A stretch of 64,000 nt of DNA from assembly GCA_947095585.1 (NCBI GenBank), contig OX352761.1, positions 58,396,832 through 58,460,831 on the forward strand, given 5' to 3'. The notes under the pieces are model-generated. The model searched no databases. It had not been told where the DNA came from and saw only the letters and a program-made list of their open reading frames with translations. Shown here piece by piece: positions 20,038-31,189 of the stretch. This DNA comes from Nephrocerus scutellatus. Its lineage: Eukaryota > Arthropoda > Insecta > Diptera > Pipunculidae. The position numbers were made by a program, and so were the translations under genes. The first letter of the stretch is position 1; every line of letters begins with the position of its first letter.

Positions 20038-22819
20038 ATGACTAGCCAGACACAGGGAATCCAGCAACTACTAGCAGCAGAAAAGAAAGCTGCTGAAAAA
20101 GTAGCAGAAGCCAGAAAGCGTGAGTTTCGATAAAAGCTATCACATGATTAAACTTAAATGTGAAATTAAGAGTTTATTTTTTTATAGGCAAAGCAAGAAG
20201 GCTTAAGCAGGCTAAGGATGAGGCAACCGAAGAAATTGAAAAATATCGCCAAGAAAGGGAGCGACAATTTAGGGAATTTGAGTCCAAGGTAATTTTAAGC
20301 TAAAGTGCGTTTTACCGAAAACCAAGTTATAGCTTTCGGAAATCATTTTAAATCCCTTATTGAACAGACTTCAAGAACAGTAATCTTTTCTCGCGGAAAT
20401 TCCCCCTCAAGGAGAGAGTGGGTTTTAATTTTTTAAGCATTTTTTTGAAAAAGGCATTTTTCTAAGTGGTTTAAAGAATGTTAGGGGGTTAATTGGTATC
20501 ATATCAAAGGCAATAAAAATACCTTCCTTCCTATAAAAAATTTGGTCCAATCCAACCCCCCTCGATAGAGTTAGAGCCGAAAAATGACTTTCATATTAAA
20601 GTTCATCAGGGGGCGTGTTCGAAAGTGGGCTGGCCCAAATATTGGTATCAAATGAAAGGTGATAATTACTTATACACGGCCGTACTTTTTTTATGGGCGT
20701 ACGACAGCTAAAACGGAAGTTTGATCAAGTTGTACCTGATTCAAGTGGTTTTTCATATATTTGAGTGAAATATCATATGATTGAATTTTTCCTGTACAAA
20801 AACATGTGTTATATAGCAAAGTGCATCGTAAGTTTTACTTTGTTAGGACTTTCAGACACTGAAAGCCCTTATTGAGAAGACCATAAAAACCGCAATTTTG
20901 TTTGGAAGAGACGCCCCCTTTAGGAGAGAGAGTCTTCCAATTTTTGAAGTTATTTTAGGATTTTTCTAAGTGGTTTGACGGATGTTAGGGGGTTAATTGG
21001 TATCAAATAAAAGGCAATAAAAATACCTTCCGTCTTATAGAAAATTGGGTCCAATCCAACCTCACTCGTCAGAGTTAGAAAAAAAAAATTTCACATTAAA
21101 GTTCAGCAGGGGGCGTGTGCAAAAGATGGCGGGCATAAATATTGGTATCAAATGAAAGGTGAAAATTTGTTCTACATAACTACATTATGGGCGTGACCCA
21201 ATTTTTATTTAATAAAACTACAACAAGAGATGATATGATTCCCTCGCTTATTTTGTTTAAATTCAGATATGAGTTTTTCCTTTTAAAAGGCGTTTTTGAA
21301 CATTATGGACACACTGTAAAGTAACGTGCGCTCAATTAATTTATATTTATATTTAGATAGGAGTTTTTCCTTAAAAAAGGCGTTTTTGTAAATTATGCAC
21401 ACATTGTAAAAAAAAATTAGTTTTTTGGCTCTACTACTGGCAAGGATGGGTAATTTTTTTCATTGATGCGGAAAAGGCTTTAAATAAAAAATTAAATAAT
21501 GTTAGATATGTTTATTTGTATTTCAAATAAATTTCTTTTTATTTATAATATACTCACAAGAACTTAATTGCACTTGGCATCTTATTATATAAAATTTTAA
21601 ATAGAAAATTGTGCCACGCCATTGCAAATGGTATGGCTGTGTAAAGCTTCTATCTAAATAAACATTAAAACAACAAATTAATCAATGTTAGATATGTTTA
21701 TTTGTATTTCAAATAAATTTCGTTTTATTTATAATATAATCACAAATGGAAGGTTATAAATACTTCTACACCGTCGTACTTTCAGTGTCCGAAAACCTTA
21801 ACCAAGTAAAACCTATAAAGAAATTTGCTATATAACACATGTTTTTGTATGGGAAAAACTCAATCATATGATATTTCACTCAATTATATGAAAAACCACA
21901 TGAACCAGGTACAACTTGATCAAACTTCCGTTTTAGTTGGCGGACGCCCATATAAAAAGTACGGCCGTGTAGAAGTAATTATCACCTTTCATTTGATACC
22001 AATATTTGGGCCCGCCCACTTTTGAACACGCCCCCTGATGAACTTTAATATGAAAGTAATTTTATGGCTCTTATTCTGTCGAGGGGGGTTGGGTTGGACG
22101 AAATATTTTATAGGACGAAAGGTATTTTTATAACCTTTCATTTGATACCAATTAACCCCCTAACATCCATCAAACCACTTGAAAAATGCGTTAAAAAAAA
22201 AGCACTCAAACTTTAACACCCCCTCTCTCATTAAGGGGTATTTCCGCGAAACTCCACCCACATTCCCTGGCGGGGGGGAGGTACATAGGCGGGTAAAAAA
22301 AATCAAATCAAAATCCCTTAAAATTCGGTAAAACACATATTTGCCTAATTTTATATAATTAAGTTTTAGTCAAGAGCATTAAAGAATGCTGGTATAAAAA
22401 AAAAAACAGTAAGACATTTGAACTATTTTTGATGTAAAATGTTGAAAAAGTTGTTAAAACTTATGAAATGAAATTTTCATAACTAAAATCAACCCATTAA
22501 CAAAATCTCACTTTGGGACACACTAAGTTAAAATAATACCCATTGTTTTGAAAACTTAATACGAAAGTAATAAGTGTACAAAAATAATATAGAGAATTTA
22601 AAAACTTCACATAATTTGACGGTGAAAATTAACAAACAAATTTTACAGCATATGGGATCCCGAGAAGGTGTTGCTGCAAAAATTGACGCTGATGGCAAGG
22701 TGAAGCTCGATGAAATGAATCGGACAATTCAAACACGTAAGGACCCAGTTGTACAAGAAATACTTCAATATGTATACAACATAAATCCAGAAATGCATAA
22801 AAATTATCGTAGCAAATAA
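20038..22819 (+). CDS. Vha13: V-type proton ATPase subunit G
   Basis: Three coding exons: 20038-20119, 20188-20288 and 22649-22819. Borders are GTGAGT...ATAG for intron 1 (phase 1) and GTAATT...ACAG for intron 2 (phase 0). The joined product is 117 residues, the length of fly Vha13. It starts [20 protein letters not shown], continues through a long charged helix ([20 protein letters not shown]) and ends EILQYVYN...HKNYRSK. Subunit G pairs with subunit E to form the peripheral stalk that holds the V1 catalytic head to the membrane sector of the proton pump on endolysosomal and plasma membranes. The N-terminal helix with its conserved small and basic residues is the part that coils with subunit E. 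No stops or frameshifts are present, and it is the only intact host gene seen. Intron 2 (2360 bp) is swollen by repeats. Confidence 0.97.
20300..22260. repeat. X-family copies in Vha13 intron 2, direct and inverted
   Basis: Plus-oriented copies at about 20301-20860 and 20870-21200 carry GTTAGGGGGTTAATTGGTAT and CAGGGGGCGTGT. A minus-oriented copy at about 21770-22255 carries AACACGCCCCCTGATGAACT and CCAATTAACCCCCTAACATC. The arms 20581-20880 and 21770-22080 match in reverse over about 300 bases (for example TATCAAATGAAAGGTGATAA against TTATCACCTTTCATTTGATA with small changes), so the intron transcript could fold into a long hairpin. Confidence 0.8.
21497..21740. repeat. Direct repeat of about 57 bp in Vha13 intron 2
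   Basis: AATGTTAGATATGTTTATTTG followed by TATTTCAAATAAATTTC occurs at 21497 and again at 21684, 187 bp apart. Confidence 0.8.
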
Positions 22820-23890
22820 ATAACAGTGCCTCCATAACTTGTCATGGTACTTTGAATGTAATCTTCTTTACTTGTTATCTGGTTTACCAATAATTAAATT
22901 GAAAATATGTTAAATTAAATAGAAATGATATCTGTTACTGCTTGGTGTAAGTCTAGAACGGTTATAAAAGTTGGGCTAAATTGCAGTATAACCCACATTG
23001 GATTTGGGGTTCCAGACACCCCTTCCCTGAAAGACCTCATTGTACACTCCCTGAAAATCGCATTTTTTCTTGGCGGTCACGCCCCGTTTTAGTGGGAGGG
23101 GCTGTCAAAGTTTTTTTTTTCTTCAGAAAAATCCATTTTCTCAAGTGATTTGAAAGAGGTTTGGGGTTAATTGGTACAATATAAAAGGTAATAAAAATAC
23201 CTTCCATTTTAAAAAAAAGTTAGGCAAATCGAGCCACCTTCGGCAGTAGTAGAGTCAAAAACTGTCTTATATAAAAGACGTGCTTAAAAGTGGGCGGGCC
23301 TAAATAAAATAAAAAATGAAAGGTAAAAATTAGTTCTACATGGTCCTACTGTTTTTATGGGCGTGGCATTACAAATATAGGCACACTGTAAAATACTATG
23401 CGCTCAATGAATTTATATTTAAGTAGGAGTTCTTTCTTTTAAAAAGCGTTTTTGGAAAGTAAGGACACACCATAAAATACTATGCGCTCAATGAATTTAT
23501 ATTTAAGAAGGAGTTCTTCCTTTTAAAAGGCGTTTTTGGAAAGTATGGGCACACTCTAAAATAAGGAGGTTTGGGGGTTAATTTGTATCGAATGAAAGGT
23601 ATTAAGGGTAAGTTATAATAAACAAAAAAAAGGGACCAATCGGACCACGCTTGCCAGTGGTAGGGTAATAAGAGGGCGTTTTAAAAAGTGGGCGGACATA
23701 AATATTGGTACAAAAAAAAAGGTTGAAATTACCTCTATACGACCATACTATTTTTATGGGCATGGTCCAATTTTAGTGGAACGTGCATCAGTATGTATTG
23801 CTTTTATTTCCCCATACGAAATTAGGTGTTATATGGCGAACAGCAGTATAACCCGCATTGGGTGAGGGGTTCCAGACACCACTCTAATGA
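22820..23890. repeat. Vha13 3' flank, then X-family copies and short tandem repeats
   Basis: The first 100 bases are probable 3' UTR; overlapping AATAAA-like sequence begins at the stop codon (CAAATAAATAAC) and ATTAAA occurs near 22893, but the cleavage site is not evident. From about 22960 the sequence is diverged X-family (GGGTTCCAGACACC at 22999 and again at 23866). A tandem motif, GAATTTATATTTAAG(T/A)AGGAGTTCTT, lies at 23410-23520. No gene seen. Confidence 0.6.
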
Positions 23891-23901
23891 CAGCCCTCAT
23901 T

Positions 23902-24084
23902 GAGCACACCATGAAAACATATAAATTTCAATTTATGCTTGGTGTTTATGCAAATCCAGACCGTTGGTCGCATCAGTTCAATTTTTTAAAGATGCTTCAC
24001 TCATGTGGCGAAGAAACCGTTAGCATATTTTTGCCAAACAAAACCTTTTTTGAGAGTTTAAATTCCGCTTTATTTATTTGGTAA
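23902..24084 (+). other. Short unassigned ORF
   Basis: An open frame of about 60 residues reads MKTYKFQFML, NPDRWSHQFNFLKMLHSCGEE, then SIFLPNKTFF and a stop. Codon and residue composition look protein-like, with Trp, Cys and Met in a non-repetitive order, unlike the AT-rich noise around it. The 5' edge coincides with the end of an X-family repeat, so the first codons may be repeat-derived. I do not recognise the family. It could be an exon or a retained piece of a gene or element. Confidence 0.3.
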
Positions 24085-24420
24085 CCTATATTTATCTTAT
24101 ATAAATTGAAAAGTATTGTTACGAAAATTGATTTAGTACAATTTACAGCGATATCTGTACTTCAATATAAGTAATATTGCTTATAAAATTATGTGGAACT
24201 TTCATAAAATTTCTGTGGTACTATTCCATATGTAGTTGTAAGTACAAAGTAAAGGAATACCTCCAATAGTCCGGTTAATCGGTTCCACGAATTTCCCGTA
24301 CTATTTGAATCCAGAATAATTGAAGTTCTCAATACATAGAAAAAATTTTAATTGGTTCCAAAAAAAAATTTCTCGCAAAATTTAAATAAATATAGAACAA
24401 TTAATGCATTCAAATTCAGT
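24085..24420. other. AT-rich stretch with possible end of the Tigger element
   Basis: No ORF. Near 24266 the sequence CAATAGTCCGGTTAATCGG could be a Tigger-type terminus because it lies just beyond the transposase C-terminal coding region, but no partner end was found. Confidence 0.3.
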
Positions 24421-24422
24421 CT

Positions 24423-25720
24423 TTATTTAAAATAATTAAACAAAAAATTCAGGTTAACCTCGAGATTTATTTTTTCCATTGTAAAAATTGGAGGATAGAT
24501 TTTTGTACGTGTTTCTTCTTGGGTTTTTTTCTTCATACAATTCTGTGTAGCAACGAGTTGCATTTTTTTGCATTCGGCGGATATTAAGGCTATGTTCAAT
24601 CTTTGGATCAACTTCACTGATGAACTCGGACAATTTTTGTTAGTTGTTCCAAGCTCAATGTTTTTGGGGGAACTTCAACACAGTCTTCCTTGTCTAAATT
24701 GTTCTCCCGTTCTTCATAGGCTCGTTGTTCATGTATGTTGATGAGTGTTTCAATATCCAATTCGTTCGAGTTTAATTCAATGCATTGAATTACATCGGCG
24801 GAATCCAGCTCCATGAAACCCAATTCTTGTCCAATTTCCACTATCGTATTAGTGACTTCTGTAAAATGGGTTTCAAATTCAACGAAATCATTTGAGCAAT
24901 GTGGAATGATATGTTTCCATACCGCTCTCATATTGCTCACCGAAACTTCATGCCATGCTTCGCCTATATTTATATGACGTTTTTAATGTTGTAGCTCTTC
25001 CAAAATTCGGGTAAACTAATAGGAGCATTTTCAACTTGTGTAGTTTTATGGCTTGCGAAAATGTGCGTCGTAAGTAATATGCCTTAAATGTGGCAATGAT
25101 CCCATTGGTTGAATCAATGAGGTTGTGTTTGGCGGAAGAAAAGATATTTGAACATTTTTATTTAAATGACAAAGACCAGTTGGATGACCAGGGGCATTAT
25201 CCAAAATCAACAAAATCTTAAAATCCAATCCCTTTTCTTTGCAATAACGTTCTGTTGTAGGGCAAAAATAATTGGTGAACCAATCTTCAAATAAAGATTT
25301 TGTAAACCACGCTTTTTTATTTGAACGCCACAACACTGGAAGATCGTTTTTTGAAACATTTTAAGAGCTTGAGGATTTTTTGCACGGTACACAAGCATCG
25401 GTTTTAATTTGAAATCCCCTGCTGCATTTCCACCTAATAACAGTGTGAGACGGTCTTTTGAAATTTTATAACTGGGGCATGCACTTTCATTAGCTGCAAT
25501 AAAAGTGCGTGACGGAAACTTATTCCAAAACAATCCCGTTTCATCAACGTTGAAAATTTGTTCGTCTTTGTTGCATCCTTGTTTTATTAGTTCACTCAAT
25601 TCGGTCGGATATTTTTAAGCAGCCTCTTTATCTGCGCTGGCAGACTCACCAGGCATAAAGTTTTCGTTGTGATTGCTTTGCAAATAGAACGTCAAACCAA
25701 AATCATCAAAAATGTCATGC
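24423..25720 (-). pseudogene. Tigger/pogo-type DDE transposase, unit 1, with C-terminus
   Basis: Reading right to left: GESASADKEAALKYP, then IFNVDETGLFWNKFPSRTFI (first catalytic Asp), SKDRLTLLLGGNAAGDFKLKP, LFEDWFTNYF, LLILDNAPGHP (second catalytic Asp), SFLPPNTTSLIQP, and the C-terminal acidic region at 24940-24614 (MRAVWKHIIPHC, LEQLTKI). The third catalytic position, normally the Asp just after LQPM, is lost at a small deletion and frameshift. Another frameshift near 25340 and a stop at 25615 break it. The N-terminal CENP-B-like DNA-binding part is absent. Only this copy keeps the C-terminal segment, because the tandem unit begins at 24985 inside the gene. Confidence 0.85.
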
Positions 25721-26101
25721 GGGAAACACAAACACGCTTCAGCTTCGTCTTCGCCTGACGTTTACGAGTTCAGCCATACGATTTCAATGCTTCATAACAC
25801 AATAAAGCTTCGGCTTCAACGTTTCGTTTGGCAATTCATGCATTATGCGGGAAACACTAACACGCTTCAGCTTCGTCTTCGCCTGCGTTTACGAGTTCAG
25901 CCATACGATTTCAAAACGATTTCGAAACGGAAGCTCTAGTTCAAAAGTGCTGAACATTTGCTTTGCTTGACAACTCAAAGCAGAGAACTGTGGCAGAAGA
26001 AGAAAGAAATGTCCTACGAGAAAAGTCATTCAAAGCAAATTCAAAGCGGCTGCATCGTAACGCACACGAAGACGAAGCTGAAGCGTGTTTGTGTTTCACG
26101 C
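25719..26101. mobile_element. TIR element next to Tigger, unit 1
   Basis: AACACGCTTCAGCTTCGTCT follows GCGGGAAACAC at 25719 and again near 25850, and is mirrored as AGACGAAGCTGAAGCGTGTT ending in TTTCACGC near 26101. CATCAAAAAT stands on both outer sides (25703-25712 and 26102-26111) as a possible 10-bp target duplication. The left arm is present twice. Confidence 0.6.
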
Positions 26102-26559
26102 ATCAAAAATAAACCGAGAAATTATTTTGGTTGCTCTCTCTTCGCCATCTTGCTGAGTAAACGAAACACATGGATTGCCGATGGTTAGCATAGTTAAAGT
26201 TTTGGTTACAAAACTTTGTAAATAAAACCAAACCAAGAACATTTTGCAAATAGAACGTCGAAACCAACCACTAGAGTGAAATCTAAACTCTATCCTGCAA
26301 ATCGAAAGAGATATTAGCTATCAATAGTTATCGACTGGACTGGATCTGAAACTACAGTGTTATTTGTGAGGAAATATAAATATGTCGGCAGGTACATTCG
26401 TAAATAGATCCTGAGTAACTTCAGAGTAATTTATATTTATTTAATGTTGGTAAAAAGTTACCTATCCCACATAAAAAAGTTACCCATCGTAAATAGATAA
26501 GTAACTTTAGGGTAATATTAATGTTCTGGCGAAAAACGGTTTTGAAAGCAAATTCGAAA

Positions 26560-27500
26560 AATTTGAACATTTGGGCGTATCTCCAGTATATGGTTTTTCG
26601 GTATTTTTGCCACGCCGGCCAATGAAAAAAAATGGAACCAATCGAACCATCCTTGCCAGTAGTAGAGCCAAAAAACTGAGTTTTCCATAAAATTACAAAA
26701 GGGGCGTTCGTAAAAGTGGGAGGTTCCTAAGTATTGGTGTCAAATGAAAGGTGAAAATTAGGTCTACACAGCCATGCTATTTTTATGGGTGTGGTCCAAT
26801 TTAAATGGAAGTTACATCAAAATATACTCATTTCATATGATTGAGTTTTTTCATACAAAAGAGGTGATGGGATTCGATTGTTCAATAGGTTTACAGAAAT
26901 GAGTTTTTCTTTTTTTAAATGACGTTTTTGTAAATTATGCACACACCGAAAAATAAAGTGCGCTCAATTAATTTATATTTAGAGAGAAGTTTTGCCTTTT
27001 AAAAGGGGTTTTTGTAAATTATGCACAGACTGAAAAATAAAGTGCGCTCAATTTATTTATATTTAGAGAGGAGTTTTTCCTTTTAAAGGTGTTTTTGTAA
27101 ATTATGAACAGACTGAAAAATAAATTGCGCTCAATTTTATATTTAGATTGGATATGGATTAATTTGTACTTGCATATACATACTTTTATATCAGTTTTTC
27201 ATTGAGTTTTTCCCATACAAAAACAGGTGTTATATAGCAATTTCTATATACTTACCTATAATACCTTTCATTTGTTACCAATTAACCCCTAAAGCTCCTT
27301 CCAATAACTTAGAAAAATGAATTTTTCTGAAGAAAAAAAAAACTCGAAACTTTGGATGCCCCTCATACCTAAAGGGGGCATTTCCGGAAAACAAGATGGC
27401 GATTTCCAAAATCTGCTCAGTTGGGGCTTTCATGTGAGATATGTCCGAAAGCCCAAATCTGGAAAACCGTATACTGAAGTTTAGTCTAAATATTGCGTGT
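26560..27500. repeat. X-family copy with a three-copy 82-bp minisatellite, unit 1
   Basis: X-family landmarks include CCAATCGAACCATCCTTGCC and GTCAAATGAAAGGTGAAAAT. Between about 26930 and 27140, TGTAAATTATG followed by CTGAAAAATAAAGTGCGCTCAAT and TTATATTTAGAG recurs three times. No gene. Confidence 0.7.
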
Positions 27501-28973
27501 GTTAACACCCGGGTACGAATTTTAGTCGCAAATGTGAAAAGCTCATATCTTAACCGCAAGTTCGTAGTTTAGTAGATGTTGTGTGTAGTAGTATGATTTT
27601 TAACGAATGCGCATATTTTGATTTTGTATTACTCGTTTATTCCACCTCAAATAACAACAATGCTACAATAAAATAATTTGCTTGGGTTTAAGAAGTTATC
27701 GCTGTAATGCATTCATGGCAGAAATTAAAGAATAAATTTGGAACACATGTTATCGTATTTTAAAAAACATCTGTTTTTGTTGCATCTGGTTCTTAAGGTT
27801 ATATGTGTTTTAAATATTGCGTTTCGTAGTGCATTGGGGTGGTTTCGTTTATAATTTCGGTGCTCACAGCTAACTATTATAACGCCCACTAATACATATG
27901 TTCTAAATTTTCTCTGCTTCCGTCTCTGTGTTTACAGTGCGACCCTTCTCTTCAATTTCAAATTTCGCCATTTTGGTTTGTGCCTACCTTGAAAATCGCT
28001 TAAAATAATCCTACAACATTTTCCCTTTAATTCGGTTCACATATATATAGGGTGTTTCAATAGATGCGCTTCAACTTTTCTCCGATAGGGACGGCGAACG
28101 AAGCCATATTTTTTATTGTTCTTTTGTCATTTGGAAACTTCATTAGTATACATTTCATCATGGAACGCTACACATGTGAACAGCGATTGCAAATCGTGCA
28201 AATTTTTTATCAAAGTAATCGTTCTGTTGCCGCTACTTTAAGAGCATTACGGCCATTTTACGGTCCATTTAACAAGCCAGCCCGTTCGACAATCGATTTT
28301 ACGTAAAGATCTTGGCCTACATCCGTATAAGATCAAGCTGACACAACAACTAAAGCCGTTTGACCATTTGAAGCGACGCCAATTCGTGAATTTGGCTCAA
28401 GAGCAAATCGAAAATGATGCAGATTTTCACCGAAAAATCATCTCCAGCGATGAGGCTCACTTCGTAAAACGTGCACGCGGTGGTCATGCAAAAGAAATCG
28501 AGTTTCATACTTAAATGTATCATATGTATATGTTCAAATTCGTTAATAAAAAAAAAGTTAGTTCAAAAGTCGAACAGTTTGTGTTTTATTCAAAAAAAAA
28601 GTTGAAGTGCTCTTATTGAAAAACCCTATAGAAGCATTATTAGAAGCCCGTATACGTGTACATACAAAAAAGCAAATATTTGATTGTAGTATTATTGTTA
28701 TTTGAGGTGAAAACAACAAGTAACATTTTGGTGAGACTTTCTCACAATTCACCTAGTTTGGAGTACGTTAAATGTCGTCTACATGCGACAAAAGAGAAAC
28801 GATTCAGAATTTGTGCTAGAATCTGTCATTAAATTTACACAAACCCAAAGAAAGAAAAAACATCACACCACATTAAATTTGTATGCTATACAACTCGTAC
28901 GTATACTAACTGACATCTTACGCTTAGGTGAGTTTTTCACATTTGCGACCAAAATTCGTACCCCGGTGTTAAC
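27499..28973. repeat. Inverted 45-bp arms flanking the mariner, unit 1
   Basis: GTGTTAACACCCGGGTACGA followed by ATTTTAGTCGCAAATGTGAAA at 27499-27545 is mirrored by TTTCACATTTGCGACCAAAAT...GGTGTTAAC at 28934-28973. The arms could be ends of an older element about 1.47 kb long that later received the mariner. Not proven. Confidence 0.45.
28046..28630 (+). mobile_element. Mariner-family element with internal deletion, unit 1
   Basis: The ends are inverted repeats: TATAGGGTGTTTCAATA at the left and TATTGAAAAACCCTATA at the right, next to TA. The plus strand encodes the N-terminal helix-turn-helix (MERYTCEQRLQIVQIFYQSN), then skips to LKRRQFVNLAQEQIENDADF and IISSDEAHF, the first catalytic Asp block, and stops. 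The other two catalytic Asp residues are missing. It cannot encode a transposase. Confidence 0.85.
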
Positions 28974-29510
28974 CAAAACCTTCTCTATAGAAAGCCCAAC
29001 TGTTCCGATCGTACACAAATACTATCCAAAACGTATTTGTATTAGTAATCAACTAAAGAGCAAAATCCATATAAAATTTGTCTGTTTCCCACTACCACAT
29101 CTTACGTTTCTCGCTTTTTGCGACTACTTATTTTTTGTACACTGTATCCAAAACCTTCTCTATAGAAAGCCCAACTCTACGCATACTAATGCTGTAAACC
29201 AACACCAAACGCATGTGTGTTTGTGAGATGTGAATACGGTGTACAAAAAATAAGAAGTCGCAAAGAGCGAGAAACGTAAGATGTGGTAGTGGGAAACAGA
29301 AAAATTTTGTATGGATTTTGCTCTTTAGTTGATTACTAAATACAAATACGGTTGGTCTCAATCTAAGCATGTATCTGTGTACGATCGGAACAGTTGGGCT
29401 TTCTATAGAGAAGGTTTTGACTGTATCCACATTCCAAAATACAGACGCGTTTTGGATTGGTTTACAGCATTAGTATGCATTGAGTTGGGCTTTCTATAGA
29501 GAAGGTTTTG
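28974..29510. mobile_element. TIR element with 8-bp target duplication, holding a nested copy, unit 1
   Basis: It begins CAAAACCTTCTCTATAG and ends CTATAGAGAAGGTTTTG, flanked by GTGTTAAC at 28966-28973 and 29511-29518. Inside, a second element of the same family (29149-29419) sits in reverse, flanked by ACTGTATC at 29141-29148 and 29420-29427. The reverse nesting makes most of the interval a palindrome. An 8-bp duplication and CA start fit hAT- or P-like non-autonomous elements. Confidence 0.9.
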
Positions 29511-29518
29511 GTGTTAAC

Positions 29519-30178
29519 ACACAATGCTCCATGTATTTAGATAGGGCAAATAGAGTCATGAAACGCCATTCATTATTTTTGTTGAAAATTGAAATGTTTC
29601 AAAAGTAACGCGATGAATAAGATATACAGTCTGATTGACTATCTGTTTCTGTGTCATCGAATTACTAATACAGCGACTTCAATTTTCCTTAATCAACATC
29701 AATTATTTTTTATTTATTCTTTTGTTTTTAGTTTTGTAAATAATAATAACTGTCAAAAGGATAGTAGCAATGTTTAACTGACATTTCATGAACCAATAAA
29801 ATTTATACTCGGTGCCAGCACCGATAACACAGCCGATAATTGACGTAGCCCACAACTAATTTTGACATCGCCCATATTGCTCATTTTGTGTAATATTTAT
29901 AAACCCACAATATTAAATTTACCATAAACTGTGTTATGGCGCATGCACACTGCACAATATTTATTTAATTTTCTAGAGGATGGATGACAAACTGATCTAA
30001 ACCGTGATGAACCAATTGATTCACAAAATAAGAATGATGATCCAGAAATCGAGAGGCCAAGAAACATAAAAAGAACGTATATATTTCAACAAATTTTTAA
30101 TGATAACAAAATAAAAAAACAAAAAATAATAAAAAACTGAAAAATGTGTTTATAATGTCTTATTTATTGACCAATGTA
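29519..30178. other. Unit 1 spacer, no gene seen
   Basis: AT-rich sequence including CTCGGTGCCAGCACCGATAA, a short perfect inverted repeat (GGTGC/GCACC), and A-rich runs at 30100-30140. No coding or known repeat signal. Confidence 0.5.
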
Positions 30179-30470
30179 TTAAAAGTTTTTAAATATTCTG
30201 CCAATTGTTCCATTCTTTAGTTTCTTCACACATCTGACGACAGATAAAACTTCGTGTTCGTAGCTAGTATAATTCTTTTCGGCTGTGGACGTCTTAAAAC
30301 TCAAGTAAAAAACTGGATGAAAACTTTCCTCGTGCTTTTGAAGCAAAATTTTACCGTACCCCATCATACTGACATATATGTGTAATTCCGTCCCCGGCGC
30401 TGGATTGAATACTTTTAATACAGGTTCTTCACTTAGTAAATCCTTCATGGCTGCAAATGCTGTGATCTGT
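30179..30470 (-). pseudogene. Ty3/gypsy RNase H fragment, unit 1
   Basis: An 89-residue frame reads MKDLLSEEPVLKVFNPAPGT, then HPVFYLSFKTSTAEKNYTSYEHEVLSVV. These are the N-terminal connection and the E-block of Ty3 RNase H. The usual TDAS block reads YVSMMG, so the catalytic Asp is lost. Confidence 0.8.
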
Positions 30471-30529
30471 TCAGATCTGTTTAGGCAAGACGAGATTGTG
30501 CGTGGATTACCGGAAGCTCAATACTTAAA

Positions 30530-31070
30530 TTATTTAAGACATATCAACTGCCGATGATGGAGGATGTTCTAGACAGGATAGCAGGAAATATACATAATTT
30601 ATCAAGCCCAACGGACAGTACGAATTTTCAAAAGTACCATTTGGATTATGTAATTCGCCGTCTATATTTCAACGTTTTATAAGCACAGTTTTCCGAGATT
30701 TTATGCGTCGAAATTATTAGATGCTGTACATAGTTGACTTAGTCATCGCTGCGGAGGGTGAGAACGAGAATATGGAAAAGCTGATCGAGGTATTGAAGGT
30801 CGCCAATGATAACGGACTATTCATGAAATGGGAAAGTGGAACTTTCTAAGAAGACGAGTTGAATTCCTAGGTCACGTCGTGGAAAATGGCAGGATTAAGC
30901 CATCCGTTGAGAAGCTGAGAGCAGTCAAGGGGTTTCCCAGACCCACCAATATAAAGCAAGTACAAAGTTTTCGCGGGCTAACTGGATTCTTCAGGAAGTT
31001 CATTCCCAACTACGCCAGTTTCGCAAAACTGCTGTCGGACTTGACTAGAAAGAATGTACCTTGTACCTGT
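30530..31070 (+). pseudogene. Ty3/gypsy reverse transcriptase fragment, unit 1
   Basis: Broken frames on the plus strand show PMMEDVLDRIAGN, VPFGLCNSPSIFQRF, then after stops RRRVEFLGHVVENGRIKPS and GLTGFFRKFIPNYASFA. The order is RT fingers/palm to RT connection. The box that would carry YxDD is YIVDLV, without the paired Asp. It faces the opposite way to the RNase H fragment immediately left of it, so a rearrangement lies near 30500. Confidence 0.8.
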
Positions 31071-31189
31071 GGTCAAAATTCGACTATAATCATTATTGAG
31101 TATTTGTGGAAAACATATATGAATTTGCATGTTTCGAAATTTTTTTCTACTCTTATACATTCGTTCATTTTCTATCTGAGACCATAACC

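Noticed and set aside
28783..29226. 147-codon ORF in every complete unit
   Set aside because: It runs through the boundary of the TIR element and its nested copy, and changes sequence in unit 3 where the insertion is absent.
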